This document shows, in pieces, positions 41,027-50,421 of a stretch of 64,000 bases of DNA; within the stretch, counting starts at the first letter, position 1; every line of letters begins with the position of its first letter. The notes under the pieces were generated by a model. It was not told the DNA's origin, made no database searches, and saw only the letters and a list, made by a program, of their open reading frames with translations. The stretch lies in the NCBI GenBank assembly GCA_050633665.1, contig JBOEGY010000006.1, forward strand, positions 186,001-250,000, given 5' to 3'. The DNA comes from JAUIAI01 sp050633665 (GTDB lineage Bacteria; Pseudomonadota; Gammaproteobacteria; Burkholderiales; Burkholderiaceae_E). Made by a program: the position numbers and the translations under genes.

Positions 41027-42079
41027 TCATTCGGTGGCAAACAAACCGCTGACCACATCAATCTGGGCCAGGGCTTGTGCGCAACCTCGGGCGACACAGG
41101 ATTCCGGTGCGTCTGCAATCAAGACGGACAAACCGGTTTCTTCCATCAGCAGCTTGTCAATTTCCCGTAGTTGGGCGCTACCGCCGCACAACATGATGCC
41201 GCGGCGCGACAAGTCGGCGCTGAGTTCAGGCGGGGTTTCTTCCAGAGCCTGTTTGACGCTGGCGACGATTTCGCCCAGCGGAGTCGATAAGGCTTCGAGC
41301 ACTTCGTTTGATGAGATCCGGACGCTGCGCGGTATGCCTTCGTTCAGGCTGCGTCCATTGACCTCCATTTCGCGGCGTTCCCCGGTCGGGAACGCTGCGC
41401 CGAGTTCAAGTTTGATCGCCTCGGCGGTTTGTTCGCCGATCAGGACGCCAAAGTGCCGGCGGACAAATTGGGTAATGGCTTCATCGAAGCGGTTGCCGGC
41501 AATGCGAATCGAACGGTGGGCCACCAGACCGGACAATGACAGCAGGCCCACCTCGGTTGTGCCCGCCCCGATGTCGACAATCATCGAACCGGCGGCTTCG
41601 GAGACGGGCAGGCCTGCGCCGATCGCCGCGGCGGTTGGCGCTTCGAGCATCGCAACGGTGCCCGCGCCGGCGCCCAGGATGGATTGCTGAATCGCCCGGC
41701 GCTCAACCTGGGTGGATTCACCGGGTACCGCGACGACAACGGTGGGTCGTTTGATCTGGAAACGTTTTTGCTGGGCCTGTTGAAAGAACCTGCGCAGCAT
41801 TTCCTGGGCGATATTGAGGTCGGCAATGACACCGGCCCGAATGGGATGAACGATTCGCAGATTGCCCGGCGCACGGCCGATCATGTCGCGGGCCTGCTGG
41901 CCAACCGCGGTCACGGCCTGCTCGATGTTGCTGGCGCCATGCTCGCGGACTGCGACTACAGACGGTTCGCGGAACAAAACTGGCGATTCAGCGCAGCCAA
42001 CGACCGTATTGGCCGTGCCGGGGTCTATCGACAAGTCTAGCGCGAGGTGTTTATTGAGTTTGCTGAATCGGGCGAGCAT
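41027..42079 (-). CDS. mreB: Rod-shape protein MreB, divergent
   Basis: 350 residues from ATG 42079 (MLARFSKLNKHL starts an amphipathic helix as usual). Bacterial actin that organises cell-wall elongation in the cytoplasm under the membrane. Most positions follow MreB (STQVERRAIQQS, AAAIGAGLPVSEAAGSM, RFDEAITQFVRRHFG), but the nucleotide-binding motifs are altered: DPGTANT for DLGTANT, MLEAPTAAAIG for EEPMAAAIG, DIGAGTTEV for DIGGGTTEV, and LCGGSAQL for LTGGGALL. mreC and mreD, which normally follow, are absent; corC follows instead. Divergent from gatC, the normal position of mreB in betaproteobacteria. Confidence 0.88.
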   Translation of the reverse strand: MLARFSKLNKHLALDLSIDPGTANTVVGCAESPVLFREPSVVAVREHGASNIEQAVTAVGQQARDMIGRAPGNLRIVHPIRAGVIADLNIAQEMLRRFFQQAQQKRFQIKRPTVVVAVPGESTQVERRAIQQSILGAGAGTVAMLEAPTAAAIGAGLPVSEAAGSMIVDIGAGTTEVGLLSLSGLVAHRSIRIAGNRFDEAITQFVRRHFGVLIGEQTAEAIKLELGAAFPTGERREMEVNGRSLNEGIPRSVRISSNEVLEALSTPLGEIVASVKQALEETPPELSADLSRRGIMLCGGSAQLREIDKLLMEETGLSVLIADAPESCVARGCAQALAQIDVVSGLFATE

Positions 42080-42179
42080 GGGCTCTGGAGGGTCGTGGCT
42101 ACCACCGTAAAGCGATGATAACGTATAAACTTTTGATTTTACGGCTGAATGGCCGCGATGGACTCCCCAGGAAAATCCT

Positions 42180-42467
42180 ATGTCACTCGACTCCAAAGAT
42201 GTTCAAACCCTGGCCACGCTAGCCAAACTGACACTGACCGAACAAGAGGGCGAGCAAACCCTGGCCCAGTTGAATCAGGTCTTTCAGCTCATCGAAACAA
42301 TGAACGCGGCCGACACCGAGGGGGTGGCGCCGCTGACGCACCCTCAGGACGCTGTCATCCGCTTGCGCGATGATGAAGTGACCGAGCATGATCAGCGTGA
42401 GGCTTTTCAGGCCTGCGCGCCCCAGACCGAGCGCGGTCTGTATCTTGTGCCCCGTGTGATTGAATGA
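42180..42467 (+). CDS. gatC: Asp/Glu-tRNA amidotransferase subunit C
   Basis: 95 residues, typical. Starts MSLDSKDVQTLATLAKLTL and has the acidic C-terminal HPQDAVIRLRDDEVTE segment that wraps around GatA. Together with GatA and GatB it converts mischarged Glu-tRNA(Gln) or Asp-tRNA(Asn) to the correct amide. AGGA is five bases before the ATG; mreB lies divergent 100 bp away. Confidence 0.96.
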   Translation: MSLDSKDVQTLATLAKLTLTEQEGEQTLAQLNQVFQLIETMNAADTEGVAPLTHPQDAVIRLRDDEVTEHDQREAFQACAPQTERGLYLVPRVIE

Positions 42468-42520
42468 TCCGCGTTCTTCGCTAATTTCCTGTTTACCCTA
42501 CCGGTTACCCAGACCCTGCC

Positions 42521-43978
42521 ATGGCGTTGCACGAACTATCCGTTGCCGAACTAACTCAGCAACTTCAAGCCCGATCTGTCTCTTCTGTTGATCTGGCCAA
42601 ACATTATCTTGCCCGTATTGAGGCGAGCCGTCTGAATGCTTTTATTGATGTGCGGCCTGAGTTGACGCTGGCGCAGGCAGAAGCCGCCGATCAGCGACTT
42701 GCCGCCGGTGACAAAACCCCGTTGCTGGGGATGCCAGTCGCCCACAAGGATATTTTCGTGACTCAGGGATGGCGCTCAACGGCCGGTTCCAGAATGCTGG
42801 AAGACTATGTCAGCCCGTTTGATGCAACCGTTGTGACCCGCCTCCAGGAAGCCGGTGCAGTGTGTCTGGGCAAACTCAATTGCGACGAATTCGCAATGGG
42901 CTCGGGTAATGAAAATTCGGCGTTTGGGCCGGTGCTCAATCCCTGGGACGCTTCGGTGATTGCCGGGGGATCTTCCGGTGGCTCGGCGGCTGCGGTGGCT
43001 GCGGCGCTGGCGCCTGTGTCCACCGGCACGGATACCGGTGGCTCGGTCCGTCAGCCGGCGGCGATGTGCGGGGTTACCGGAATCAAGCCCACTTATGGCC
43101 GGGTCTCCCGCTACGGCATGATTGCTTTTGCCTCCAGTCTGGATCAGGCCGGCGTGATGGCTCGATCAGCCGAAGCCTGTGCGCCCTGGCTATCCGCGAT
43201 GGCCGGTTTCGATCCACGCGATTCAACCAGTATCGAGCGGGCGCCGGAAGATTTCGGCGCCGGCATCGATCAAGACATCAAAGGTCTTCGGGTTGGAGTG
43301 CCGGCCGAGTTTTTCGGGCCGGGCCTGTCTGCGCCGGTGCGTGAGGCGGTCCGGACAGCGCTGGCGCAGCTCGAAAACCTGGGAGCGGAGCTTGTCGAGG
43401 TGAATCTGCCCGATACCGAGTTGTCGATTCCGGCCTACTACGTCATTGCGCCTGCAGAGGCGTCCAGCAATCTGTCGCGCTTTGACGGGGTTCGATACGG
43501 TCATCGGGCTGACGAGTATGAAGACCTCGATCAGTTCTACCGCCGCACCCGGTCCGAGGGTTTTGGCCCAGAGGTCAAGCGCCGCATTTTGATCGGGGCC
43601 TATGTTTTGTCTCATGGCTACTATGATGCTTATTACCTTAAGGCGCAGCGACTGCGCCGCCTGATTGCCGATGAGTTCACCGAGTGCTTTAAGAAAGTCG
43701 ACGTGATTGCCGGGCCGGTCACCCCGGCAACTGCCTGGAAAATCGGCGAGCGCACAAATGATCCCGTGCAGAACTATCTGGCTGATATCTATACGCTACC
43801 GGCTTCGCTGGCTGGCTTGCCGGGTATTTCAGTGCCCGCCGGCTTTGATTCTGAACATCATCCGATCGGCTTGCAGATCATCGGTAACTATTTCGACGAG
43901 GCGCGCTTATTGAGAGTGGCGCACCAATACCAGCAGGTGACTGATTGGCACCTACAGACTCCACAGGAGGAATCATGA
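42521..43978 (+). CDS. gatA: Asp/Glu-tRNA amidotransferase subunit A
   Basis: 485 residues. Amidase signature with catalytic Ser-cisSer-Lys triad: Lys in PVAHKDIF, Ser in AGGSSGGSAAAVAAA, Ser in TDTGGSVRQPAAMCG. It releases ammonia from glutamine and passes it to GatB. Followed by an unrelated lipoprotein gene overlapping its stop by four bases, which is not part of the usual gat operon. Confidence 0.97.
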   Translation: MALHELSVAELTQQLQARSVSSVDLAKHYLARIEASRLNAFIDVRPELTLAQAEAADQRLAAGDKTPLLGMPVAHKDIFVTQGWRSTAGSRMLEDYVSPFDATVVTRLQEAGAVCLGKLNCDEFAMGSGNENSAFGPVLNPWDASVIAGGSSGGSAAAVAAALAPVSTGTDTGGSVRQPAAMCGVTGIKPTYGRVSRYGMIAFASSLDQAGVMARSAEACAPWLSAMAGFDPRDSTSIERAPEDFGAGIDQDIKGLRVGVPAEFFGPGLSAPVREAVRTALAQLENLGAELVEVNLPDTELSIPAYYVIAPAEASSNLSRFDGVRYGHRADEYEDLDQFYRRTRSEGFGPEVKRRILIGAYVLSHGYYDAYYLKAQRLRRLIADEFTECFKKVDVIAGPVTPATAWKIGERTNDPVQNYLADIYTLPASLAGLPGISVPAGFDSEHHPIGLQIIGNYFDEARLLRVAHQYQQVTDWHLQTPQEES

Positions 43979-44535
43979 GTTCCGAGCGTCAGTTTGCCCG
44001 CGGTTGTGGCCGGGTTTTGTTAGTCGGCCTGATTGGCCTGACCGTCGTGATGGCCGGTTGTTCGACTCAGACTTTCCGTCGTGCGCCGGCAAAAACCAGT
44101 ACTGCGAAGGTACCAGGCGGGGCTGCCGTTGACTTAGGCAAGCAATCCCGCCGCAGCCCAGGTGTCGGGCGTAAAGCGCGTGGCATTTCAATCAACGGTC
44201 GCTGCAAGCAGACCGATCATGGCGGGTATACCGAAGACGCGACGGTGCGAGTGGCGGGCGGCAAAGTCACCCAGCTTGACTGGAAAATCCGCATGGGCAA
44301 GAGAGGTACTTGCCGCTTTGATGGCAAGAAATTCCGCCAAACCAAATCCAGCCCGAGTGTCGAGCTGATCGCCAAAGATGGCTCGGGTTGCAAGTTACTG
44401 ATGTGGTCCGATCCGCGGCGGGTGACGCTGGCCCATGCCGGTTGCGCAAAGTTTTGTACACGTGGCACGTATAGCAAGGCCTGGCCTGTGATGTTCAACC
44501 CCAAAAGCGGTCGTTGTGCCGATATCCGGCGTTAG
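43975..44535 (+). CDS. Cysteine-rich lipoprotein nested between gatA and gatB, unknown
   Basis: 186 residues from ATG 43975, which overlaps the gatA stop and has a strong AGGAGG six bases upstream. Signal peptide with lipobox LTVVMAGC (Cys about 30), then a basic Lys/Arg-rich region, then a C-terminal globular domain (about 65-186) with cysteines in NGRCKQ, RGTCRF, GSGCKL, AGCAKFC and GRCADI that could form disulfides. I do not recognise the family. Placed in the middle of gatCAB, it is translated with gatA and ends 15 bp before gatB. Confidence 0.75.
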   Translation: MSSERQFARGCGRVLLVGLIGLTVVMAGCSTQTFRRAPAKTSTAKVPGGAAVDLGKQSRRSPGVGRKARGISINGRCKQTDHGGYTEDATVRVAGGKVTQLDWKIRMGKRGTCRFDGKKFRQTKSSPSVELIAKDGSGCKLLMWSDPRRVTLAHAGCAKFCTRGTYSKAWPVMFNPKSGRCADIRR

Positions 44536-44550
44536 AAGGCGTTAATAGAC

Positions 44551-46044
44551 ATGGTTTGGGAAGTCGTTATCGGTATGGAAACCCATGCCCAATTGGCCAC
44601 TCGGTCAAAAATATTCTCGGGTGCGTCGACTGCGTTTGGCGCCGAGCCGAACCGGCAGGCCTGCGCGGTCGATCTGGCGCTGCCAGGTGTGCTGCCGGTT
44701 CTCAATCGCGAGGCAGTCAGTTGTGCCATCCGATTCGGACTGGCGATTGGCGCGACCGTCGCGCAGCGTTCGGTGTTTGCCCGTAAAAACTACTTTTATC
44801 CCGATCTGCCCAAGGGGTATCAGATCAGTCAGATGGAGCTGCCAGTGGTCTCGGGTGGCCAGGTCACTTTTGCGGTTGGCAGCGCCGGCCAGGAAATCTT
44901 CAAGACACTCAACCTGACCCGCGCCCACCTGGAAGAAGATGCGGGTAAGTCATTACACGAAGACTTTGTCGGAGCTTCAGGGATTGATCTGAATCGTGCC
45001 GGTACGCCGTTGCTGGAAATCGTAACCGAGCCGGAACTGGCCTCGTCCGCTGAGGCGGTTGCTTATGCGCGCCAGTTGCACGGTCTGGTTGTCTGGCTGG
45101 GCATTTGCGACGGTAATATGCAGGAAGGATCGTTCCGCTGCGATGCCAACGTATCGGTGCGACGTCCGGGCGAGCCACTGGGGACGCGCTGTGAAATCAA
45201 GAACCTGAACTCTTTTCGCTTCATGGAGCGAGCGATCGAGTTCGAGATCGCCCGGCAAATTGAGCTGATTGAGGACGGCGGACGGGTGATTCAGGAAACG
45301 CGCCTGTACGACCCTGACCGGGATGAAACCCGCTCTATGCGGAGCAAGGAAGACGCGCAGGATTATCGCTACTTCCCCGATCCTGATCTGCCGGCCTTGA
45401 TCATCGAAAACGCCTGGATCGAACAGATAAAGGCGCAAATGCCAGAGCTGCCCGGCGCGATGCGCGATCGCCTGATGGCCGACCATCAATTGTCGGCCTA
45501 TGATGCCTCAGTATTGACCGCCTCCCGTGATCTTGCCAATTACTTCGATCAGACCCTGGTGGTCCTGAAGCAGTTGGGCAAGAGCGGGCCCGGGCAGGCC
45601 AAGCAGGTTGCCAACTGGATCATGAGTGATCTGTCAGCGGCGGCCAACCGGGAAGAACTCTCGCTGGCCGAGGTCCCACTACGACCCGCCACGCTGGGCG
45701 CACTGATTACCCGTATCGACGACGGCACGATTTCCGGCAAGGTAGCGAAAGATCTGTTCGCCCGGCTCTGGCAGGCTCCGGCAGCGGCATCGGCCGATCA
45801 GGCACTGCAAGACCTGGATCAGCTGATCGAGACCAGCGGCCTGAAGCAGATCAACGATGATGGCGCGCTGCAATCCGTCATTGACGAAGTGATAGCGGCC
45901 AACCCGAAGTCTGTTGAGCAATTCAACAGCGGCAAGGACAAGGCATTGAATGCTTTGGTTGGGCAAGTCATGAAGGCCACCCAGGGCAAAGCCAACCCCA
46001 AGCGGATTAACGAGTTATTGCGGGAGACTGCGGCGCGGGGCTGA
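44551..46044 (+). CDS. gatB: Asp/Glu-tRNA amidotransferase subunit B
   Basis: 497 residues. GatB signature WEVVIGMETHAQL at the start, LLEIVTEPELAS, CDANVSVR and the KDDAQDYRYFPDPDLP-type segment (SKEDAQDYRYFPDPD), plus the C-terminal YqeY domain (about 350-497) that binds tRNA. It phosphorylates the misacylated carboxylate and amidates it with ammonia from GatA. Separated from gatA by the lipoprotein gene. Confidence 0.97.
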   Translation: MVWEVVIGMETHAQLATRSKIFSGASTAFGAEPNRQACAVDLALPGVLPVLNREAVSCAIRFGLAIGATVAQRSVFARKNYFYPDLPKGYQISQMELPVVSGGQVTFAVGSAGQEIFKTLNLTRAHLEEDAGKSLHEDFVGASGIDLNRAGTPLLEIVTEPELASSAEAVAYARQLHGLVVWLGICDGNMQEGSFRCDANVSVRRPGEPLGTRCEIKNLNSFRFMERAIEFEIARQIELIEDGGRVIQETRLYDPDRDETRSMRSKEDAQDYRYFPDPDLPALIIENAWIEQIKAQMPELPGAMRDRLMADHQLSAYDASVLTASRDLANYFDQTLVVLKQLGKSGPGQAKQVANWIMSDLSAAANREELSLAEVPLRPATLGALITRIDDGTISGKVAKDLFARLWQAPAAASADQALQDLDQLIETSGLKQINDDGALQSVIDEVIAANPKSVEQFNSGKDKALNALVGQVMKATQGKANPKRINELLRETAARG

Positions 46045-46049
46045 AACGA

Positions 46050-46721
46050 TCAGCCGGCGCGACGGTCGGCTTCAGCCTGAAGTTTCAGCAGCACACGCAG
46101 TCGGTCGGCGTCAGACGCGTAGCGTCGGCGAATCTGCTCCTGCTCCTCGATATGCGACTTGACCAGTGAGTCTTCGGTCAGGATGGCGCCGGCAATCTGA
46201 GCTACTTTCTGCTTGACCGTACCCGGTGCCTTACCCGGAGGATAAGCCCGCGAGGCTGCCTGGGCTGCCTGCAATTCCTTGTGAAGTTCGACCATTCGGG
46301 CATAGGTCTGGTCAACCTGAACCTGAATTTCGGCGATCTGGCGTTCACGGCTCTCGTCCAGCGCGTTCATGGTCGGGAAGGCTTCAAGTAAGGCACGGTC
46401 GCGGGTGCGTTCCTGGCGGGCGAGAAGTTCGGCCGCTCGTTGGCGGGCACGTCGTTCACGCAGCATCCGGCGCTGCGCGCGCGTCAACGGCGGGGCGATC
46501 TCACGCCTGAGGGCGCCATCGCGGCGCAATTCGCGCATTGGCAATCTTGCACAAGCCTGAATCGGCCGATCGCTGGTGATTGTCTTGCCGTTGGAATCTT
46601 TACAGGTGTAGATTGACCCGGTCGCTCCGTGTTGAACGTTGCCGTTCGCCAGGGCGCCAACCGCCCACGCCAGACAGCAGGCGGCAAAAACAGTTCGAAA
46701 TGAAAGACCGGTAACACTCAT
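46050..46721 (-). CDS. DUF4124-containing exported protein
   Basis: 223 residues. Signal peptide (VFAACCLAWAVGALA, cleavage near 26) followed by the DUF4124 segment SIYTCKDSNGKTITSDRPI and then a long charged helical region with many Arg/Glu and Ala (about 70-220) that is probably coiled coil. The domain is found mostly in beta- and gammaproteobacteria and its function is unknown. It converges with gatB (5 bp gap) and precedes pyrE in the opposite transcription order. Confidence 0.85.
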   Translation of the reverse strand: MSVTGLSFRTVFAACCLAWAVGALANGNVQHGATGSIYTCKDSNGKTITSDRPIQACARLPMRELRRDGALRREIAPPLTRAQRRMLRERRARQRAAELLARQERTRDRALLEAFPTMNALDESRERQIAEIQVQVDQTYARMVELHKELQAAQAASRAYPPGKAPGTVKQKVAQIAGAILTEDSLVKSHIEEQEQIRRRYASDADRLRVLLKLQAEADRRAG

Positions 46722-46732
46722 AAGCAGGAATG

Positions 46733-47425
46733 CTAATCTGCATCCGGGCTGACTCCATACTGGGTTCGATAAGCGGTAACCCGGTCGCGATGGGCGGCAA
46801 TTGCCGGGTCCTGGGCGTCATTCGAAAGCACTCTTAACAGGTCGCTGAGGCTCGCTATCGCAAATACCGGTAACTGGGCGGTCTGCTCAACCTCCTGAAC
46901 GGCAGACAGCTCGCTGGGGGTTTGCGCATTGCCACCGCGCTCTTGCCGATCCAGTGCGAGCAACACCGCCGCCGGGGTCGCGCCAGCCCCCTCGATGACG
47001 GCAATTGACTCGCGCACCGACGTGCCGGCACTGATCACATCATCAACGATCACTACTTTTCCTGACAGCGGTGCTCCAATCAGATTGCCGCCCTCGCCAT
47101 GGGTCTTGGTTTCCTTGCGGTTAAATGCAAACGGCAGGTTGACGCCCTGACGGGAAAGTTCGACGGCTGTGGCACTGGCCAGCGTAATGCCTTTGTAGGC
47201 CGGGCCGTACAACATGTCGACCTCAAGCCCGGTGTCGGCCTGGGCGCGCAACAGTGTGGCTGCGTAGAATTGAGCCAGTTGGCCCAGTAAGCTGCCGTCG
47301 TTGAACAGTCCGGCATTAAAGAAATAGGGCGATAATCGACCCGCTTTGGTCTGAAACTCGCCGAATTTCAGAATTCCGCTTTCCACACAGAAACGGATAA
47401 ACTGCTCGCGCAGATCGGCAGACAT
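46733..47425 (-). CDS. pyrE: Orotate phosphoribosyltransferase
   Basis: 230 residues from ATG 47425. PRPP loop VVIVDDVISAGTSVRESI and the orotate loop NRKETKTHGEGG are those of PyrE. Converts orotate and PRPP to OMP in pyrimidine synthesis. Exonuclease III lies divergent 38 bp upstream, a pairing seen in betaproteobacteria. Confidence 0.96.
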   Translation of the reverse strand: MSADLREQFIRFCVESGILKFGEFQTKAGRLSPYFFNAGLFNDGSLLGQLAQFYAATLLRAQADTGLEVDMLYGPAYKGITLASATAVELSRQGVNLPFAFNRKETKTHGEGGNLIGAPLSGKVVIVDDVISAGTSVRESIAVIEGAGATPAAVLLALDRQERGGNAQTPSELSAVQEVEQTAQLPVFAIASLSDLLRVLSNDAQDPAIAAHRDRVTAYRTQYGVSPDAD

Positions 47426-47463
47426 GGCAACACCTCTCACTATGTTCAAAGGTAACAAGCGCG

Positions 47464-48240
47464 ATGATAAGGGTGATTTCACTGAACCTGAACGGTATCC
47501 GGTCAGCGGCCCGCAAAGGACTGGCCGATTGGGTGAGTCAGCAGGCGGCAGACGTAATTTGTGTTCAGGAGCTGAAGGCGCAACTGCCAGATATTGAAGA
47601 CTCTCTACGGGAAATTGACGGCCTGACCGGGCATTTCCATTGTGCGGAGAAAAAAGGCTATAGCGGGGTCGGGATCTACACCCGGCGCAAGCCGGTAAAA
47701 GTGATTCACGGTTTGGGTCATCCCGAATTTGACGCCGAGGGTCGCTTTCTTGAGGCGGACTACGGTCGTTATTCAGTGGTGTCGTTGTACCTGCCCTCTG
47801 GTACCAGCGGCGACGAGCGACTCGCGTTCAAGTACCGTTTCATGGACGTCTTAATGGCGCACCTGGAAAAGCTGTTCAAGTCCGGGCGCGAAATCATCGT
47901 GTGCGGTGACTGGAATATCGCCCATCAGCAGATCGATCTGAAGAACTGGCGATCGAATCAGAAGAACTCGGGATTTCTGCCTGAAGAGCGCGCCTGGCTG
48001 AGTGATCTGTTCGACCGGGTCGGCTATGTCGATGTTTTTCGCCGGCTTGATCAGCGCGAGGAGCAATACACCTGGTGGAGTAACCGTGGCCAGGCCTGGG
48101 CCAAGAACGTTGGCTGGCGGCTGGACTACCACGTCGCCACGCCCGGCATTGCCGGGAAGGCGAAAGAAACCGCGATTTATACCGATGATCGATTCTCCGA
48201 CCATGCGCCGCTGACCATTGACTATGCCGTCCGGCGATAA
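47464..48240 (+). CDS. xthA: Exodeoxyribonuclease III
   Basis: 258 residues. AP endonuclease fold: SLNLNGIRSAARKG, VQELKAQ with the metal glutamate, CGDWNIAHQQIDLKNW and the active-site pair RLDYH with SDHAPLTIDY. It cuts at abasic sites and removes 3' blocked ends in base-excision repair. A start codon of the AmpG gene overlaps its last bases. Confidence 0.96.
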   Translation: MIRVISLNLNGIRSAARKGLADWVSQQAADVICVQELKAQLPDIEDSLREIDGLTGHFHCAEKKGYSGVGIYTRRKPVKVIHGLGHPEFDAEGRFLEADYGRYSVVSLYLPSGTSGDERLAFKYRFMDVLMAHLEKLFKSGREIIVCGDWNIAHQQIDLKNWRSNQKNSGFLPEERAWLSDLFDRVGYVDVFRRLDQREEQYTWWSNRGQAWAKNVGWRLDYHVATPGIAGKAKETAIYTDDRFSDHAPLTIDYAVRR

Positions 48241-49690
48241 CCCGCCGGCGATGAGCCGCCAGTCGGGGGCCAGCGTTTTCTTCAGCCTGCGGATGCTGGC
48301 AATGCTGGCACTCGGTTTCGCCAGTGGCTTGCCACTGGCGTTGTCGGCCGGAACCTTGCAGGCCTGGCTGACTGTCGAGTCTATCGACATCAAGACGATT
48401 GGCTATTTTTCCCTGGTCGGTCTGCCATATACCTTCAAGTTTGTCTGGGCGCCGTTGCTGGACCGGTTTGAGCCGCCGCGCCTGACCCGCCGACGCGGCT
48501 GGCTGGTCGCAACCCAGGTCGGTCTGGCGGTCGTGTGTTTTCTGATGGCAGAGGTTTCGCCGACCGAGCAAATCGAATGGCTGGCGGCGCTGGCGGTCGC
48601 CATGGCGTTTCTGTCGGCCTCGCAGGATGTCGTGTTTGATGCTTATCGCAGTGACTTGCTAACCGACCGCGAACGCGGGGCGGGTGCGGCATTGTCGGTG
48701 CTGGGTTATCGGCTGGCCATGCTGGTCTCGGGCGGGCTGGCGCTGATTCTTGCTGATCAATGGCTGGGCTGGCCTAATGCCTACCGGGTGATGGGCGGCC
48801 TGATGGCACTGGCCGCCTGTGTCAGTCTGGTGGTTCCTGGCCTGCCAGATCCGGTTCGCGCCCTGACCTCGGTGCGTAAGGAGTTGAGCGGGTTCGCCGC
48901 CATGATTCTGGCTGGCGTGGCGGTGATTGCGCTGGCCCGTTGGTGGGCGGCGCAGATCAGCTTCACCAGCGATTTCACCGAACTGGCTTTCAATTCGATT
49001 GCGATGGTGCTGGCCTGTGCTGCTGCGTTGATCGCCGCACGCCGTGTCGGCTTTCCTTCTTTTACCGAACCCTGGGACGCGTTTTTCAGCCGGCGCCAGG
49101 CATTCGCGTTGCTGGCACTGATTGTGTTTTACAAGCTGGGCGATGCTTTCGCCGGCAGTCTGTCCACGACGTTTCTCATTCGCGGCGCCGAGTTCACGCC
49201 GACCGAAGTTGGCGCAGTCAACAAGTTGCTGGGCCTGGGGGCCACCATAGTCGGCGCGCTGGCCGGTGGCGCCTGGCTGGCGCGCAAGCCGCTGTATCAG
49301 TCCCTGATGATTTTCGGTCTGTTGCAAGCCGTGTCCAACTTCGGCTACTGGCTGATTGCCATTCTGCCCAAGAGCTACGCCTTGATGGCTGCGGCTATCG
49401 GCCTTGAAAATCTCTGCGGCGGTATGGGCACGGCGGCGTTTGTGGCGTTCCTGATGGCACTGACTGACCGGCGTTATTCCGCCGCCCAGTACGCATTGCT
49501 GTCCGCGTTGTCTGCGGTCGGCAGAATTTACGTCGGGCCTGCTGCCGGCGTGATGGTGTCCGCATTCGGCTGGCCTCACTTCTTTCTGGTGACAGTGATT
49601 ACGGCGCTGCCCGGGCTGGTTTTGCTGCGCTGGTTACGCCCGGCGGTGCTGGAGCTGGATGCCGGTCCGGGCGAGCCCGCGCGGAAATGA
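48224..49690 (+). CDS. ampG: AmpG-type muropeptide permease (MFS)
   Basis: 488 residues from ATG 48224; an ATG at 48251 is an alternative since neither has a strong ribosome site. Twelve to fourteen helices; words such as LALGFASGLPLAL, GLPYTFKFVWAPLLDRF, FLSASQDVVFDAYRSDLL and ENLCGGMGTAAFVAFLMAL are characteristic of AmpG. It brings anhydro-muropeptides from the periplasm for recycling and so affects beta-lactamase induction. It overlaps the xthA stop by 17 bp and is likely co-transcribed. Confidence 0.9.
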   Translation: MPSGDNPPAMSRQSGASVFFSLRMLAMLALGFASGLPLALSAGTLQAWLTVESIDIKTIGYFSLVGLPYTFKFVWAPLLDRFEPPRLTRRRGWLVATQVGLAVVCFLMAEVSPTEQIEWLAALAVAMAFLSASQDVVFDAYRSDLLTDRERGAGAALSVLGYRLAMLVSGGLALILADQWLGWPNAYRVMGGLMALAACVSLVVPGLPDPVRALTSVRKELSGFAAMILAGVAVIALARWWAAQISFTSDFTELAFNSIAMVLACAAALIAARRVGFPSFTEPWDAFFSRRQAFALLALIVFYKLGDAFAGSLSTTFLIRGAEFTPTEVGAVNKLLGLGATIVGALAGGAWLARKPLYQSLMIFGLLQAVSNFGYWLIAILPKSYALMAAAIGLENLCGGMGTAAFVAFLMALTDRRYSAAQYALLSALSAVGRIYVGPAAGVMVSAFGWPHFFLVTVITALPGLVLLRWLRPAVLELDAGPGEPARK

Positions 49691-49743
49691 TCGCTCGATT
49701 GAGCCGGGCTACACTTGCAGGCCGTTCTGTCAGATAAAGTGCA

Positions 49744-50421
49744 ATGATTAATCGAATTGTTGATGATGTAGCCACCGCGCTGAGCGATGTTGCCGACGGT
49801 GCAACTGTACTAATTGGTGGTTTTGGTGGTGCCGGTAGTCCGACCCACCTGATCGACGGCTTGCTCGCTCAAGGTGCCCGGGACCTGACGGTGGTCGTCA
49901 ACAATGCGGGCAACGGCGAGACCGGTCTGGCTGCACTGCTGAAAGCGCGCCGCGTGAAACGCATCCTGTGTTCGTTTCCCCGTTCTGCTGATTCCCATGT
50001 CTTTGATGGCCTGTACCGGGCCGGCGAAATCGAACTTGAGCTGGTGCCACAAGGAAACCTGGCTGAGCGACTGCGGGCAGCGGGTGCGGGCATTGGCGGT
50101 TTCTTTACCCCGACCGGTTTCGGGACTGAGTTGGCCAAAGGCAAGGAAGTGCGTCGCATCAACGGACGGGATCATGTGTTTGAGTCGCCCATTCACGGCG
50201 ATGTCGCCCTGATTCAGGCCCGATGCGCCGACCGCTGGGGCAATCTTACCTACAGCAAGACTGCGCGCAACTTCAATCCGGTCATGGCGACGGCCGCTGC
50301 CTGTACAGTTGCTGAGGTGAAACAAGTCGTGCCGCTGGGCGAGATGGATCCGGAAGCCATCATCACCCCGGGGGTGTACGTCCAGCGAGTGGTGGTAACT
50401 GCCCCGGGAGAAACCGCATGA
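49744..50421 (+). CDS. pcaI: 3-oxoadipate CoA-transferase subunit A
   Basis: 225 residues. Class I CoA-transferase alpha subunit with VLIGGFGGAGSPTHLIDGL, NNAGNGETGLAALL and VPQGNLAERLRAAGAG. The pattern is that of PcaI rather than of the ScoA or acetate enzymes. With PcaJ it moves CoA from succinyl-CoA to 3-oxoadipate. Stop overlaps the pcaJ start by four bases. Starts 53 bp after the permease, which may hold its promoter. Confidence 0.92.
   Translation: MINRIVDDVATALSDVADGATVLIGGFGGAGSPTHLIDGLLAQGARDLTVVVNNAGNGETGLAALLKARRVKRILCSFPRSADSHVFDGLYRAGEIELELVPQGNLAERLRAAGAGIGGFFTPTGFGTELAKGKEVRRINGRDHVFESPIHGDVALIQARCADRWGNLTYSKTARNFNPVMATAAACTVAEVKQVVPLGEMDPEAIITPGVYVQRVVVTAPGETA

Noticed and set aside
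48659..49579. Minus-strand open frame of 306 codons opposite ampG
   Set aside because: Antisense shadow; biased Gln/Arg/His composition without domains.
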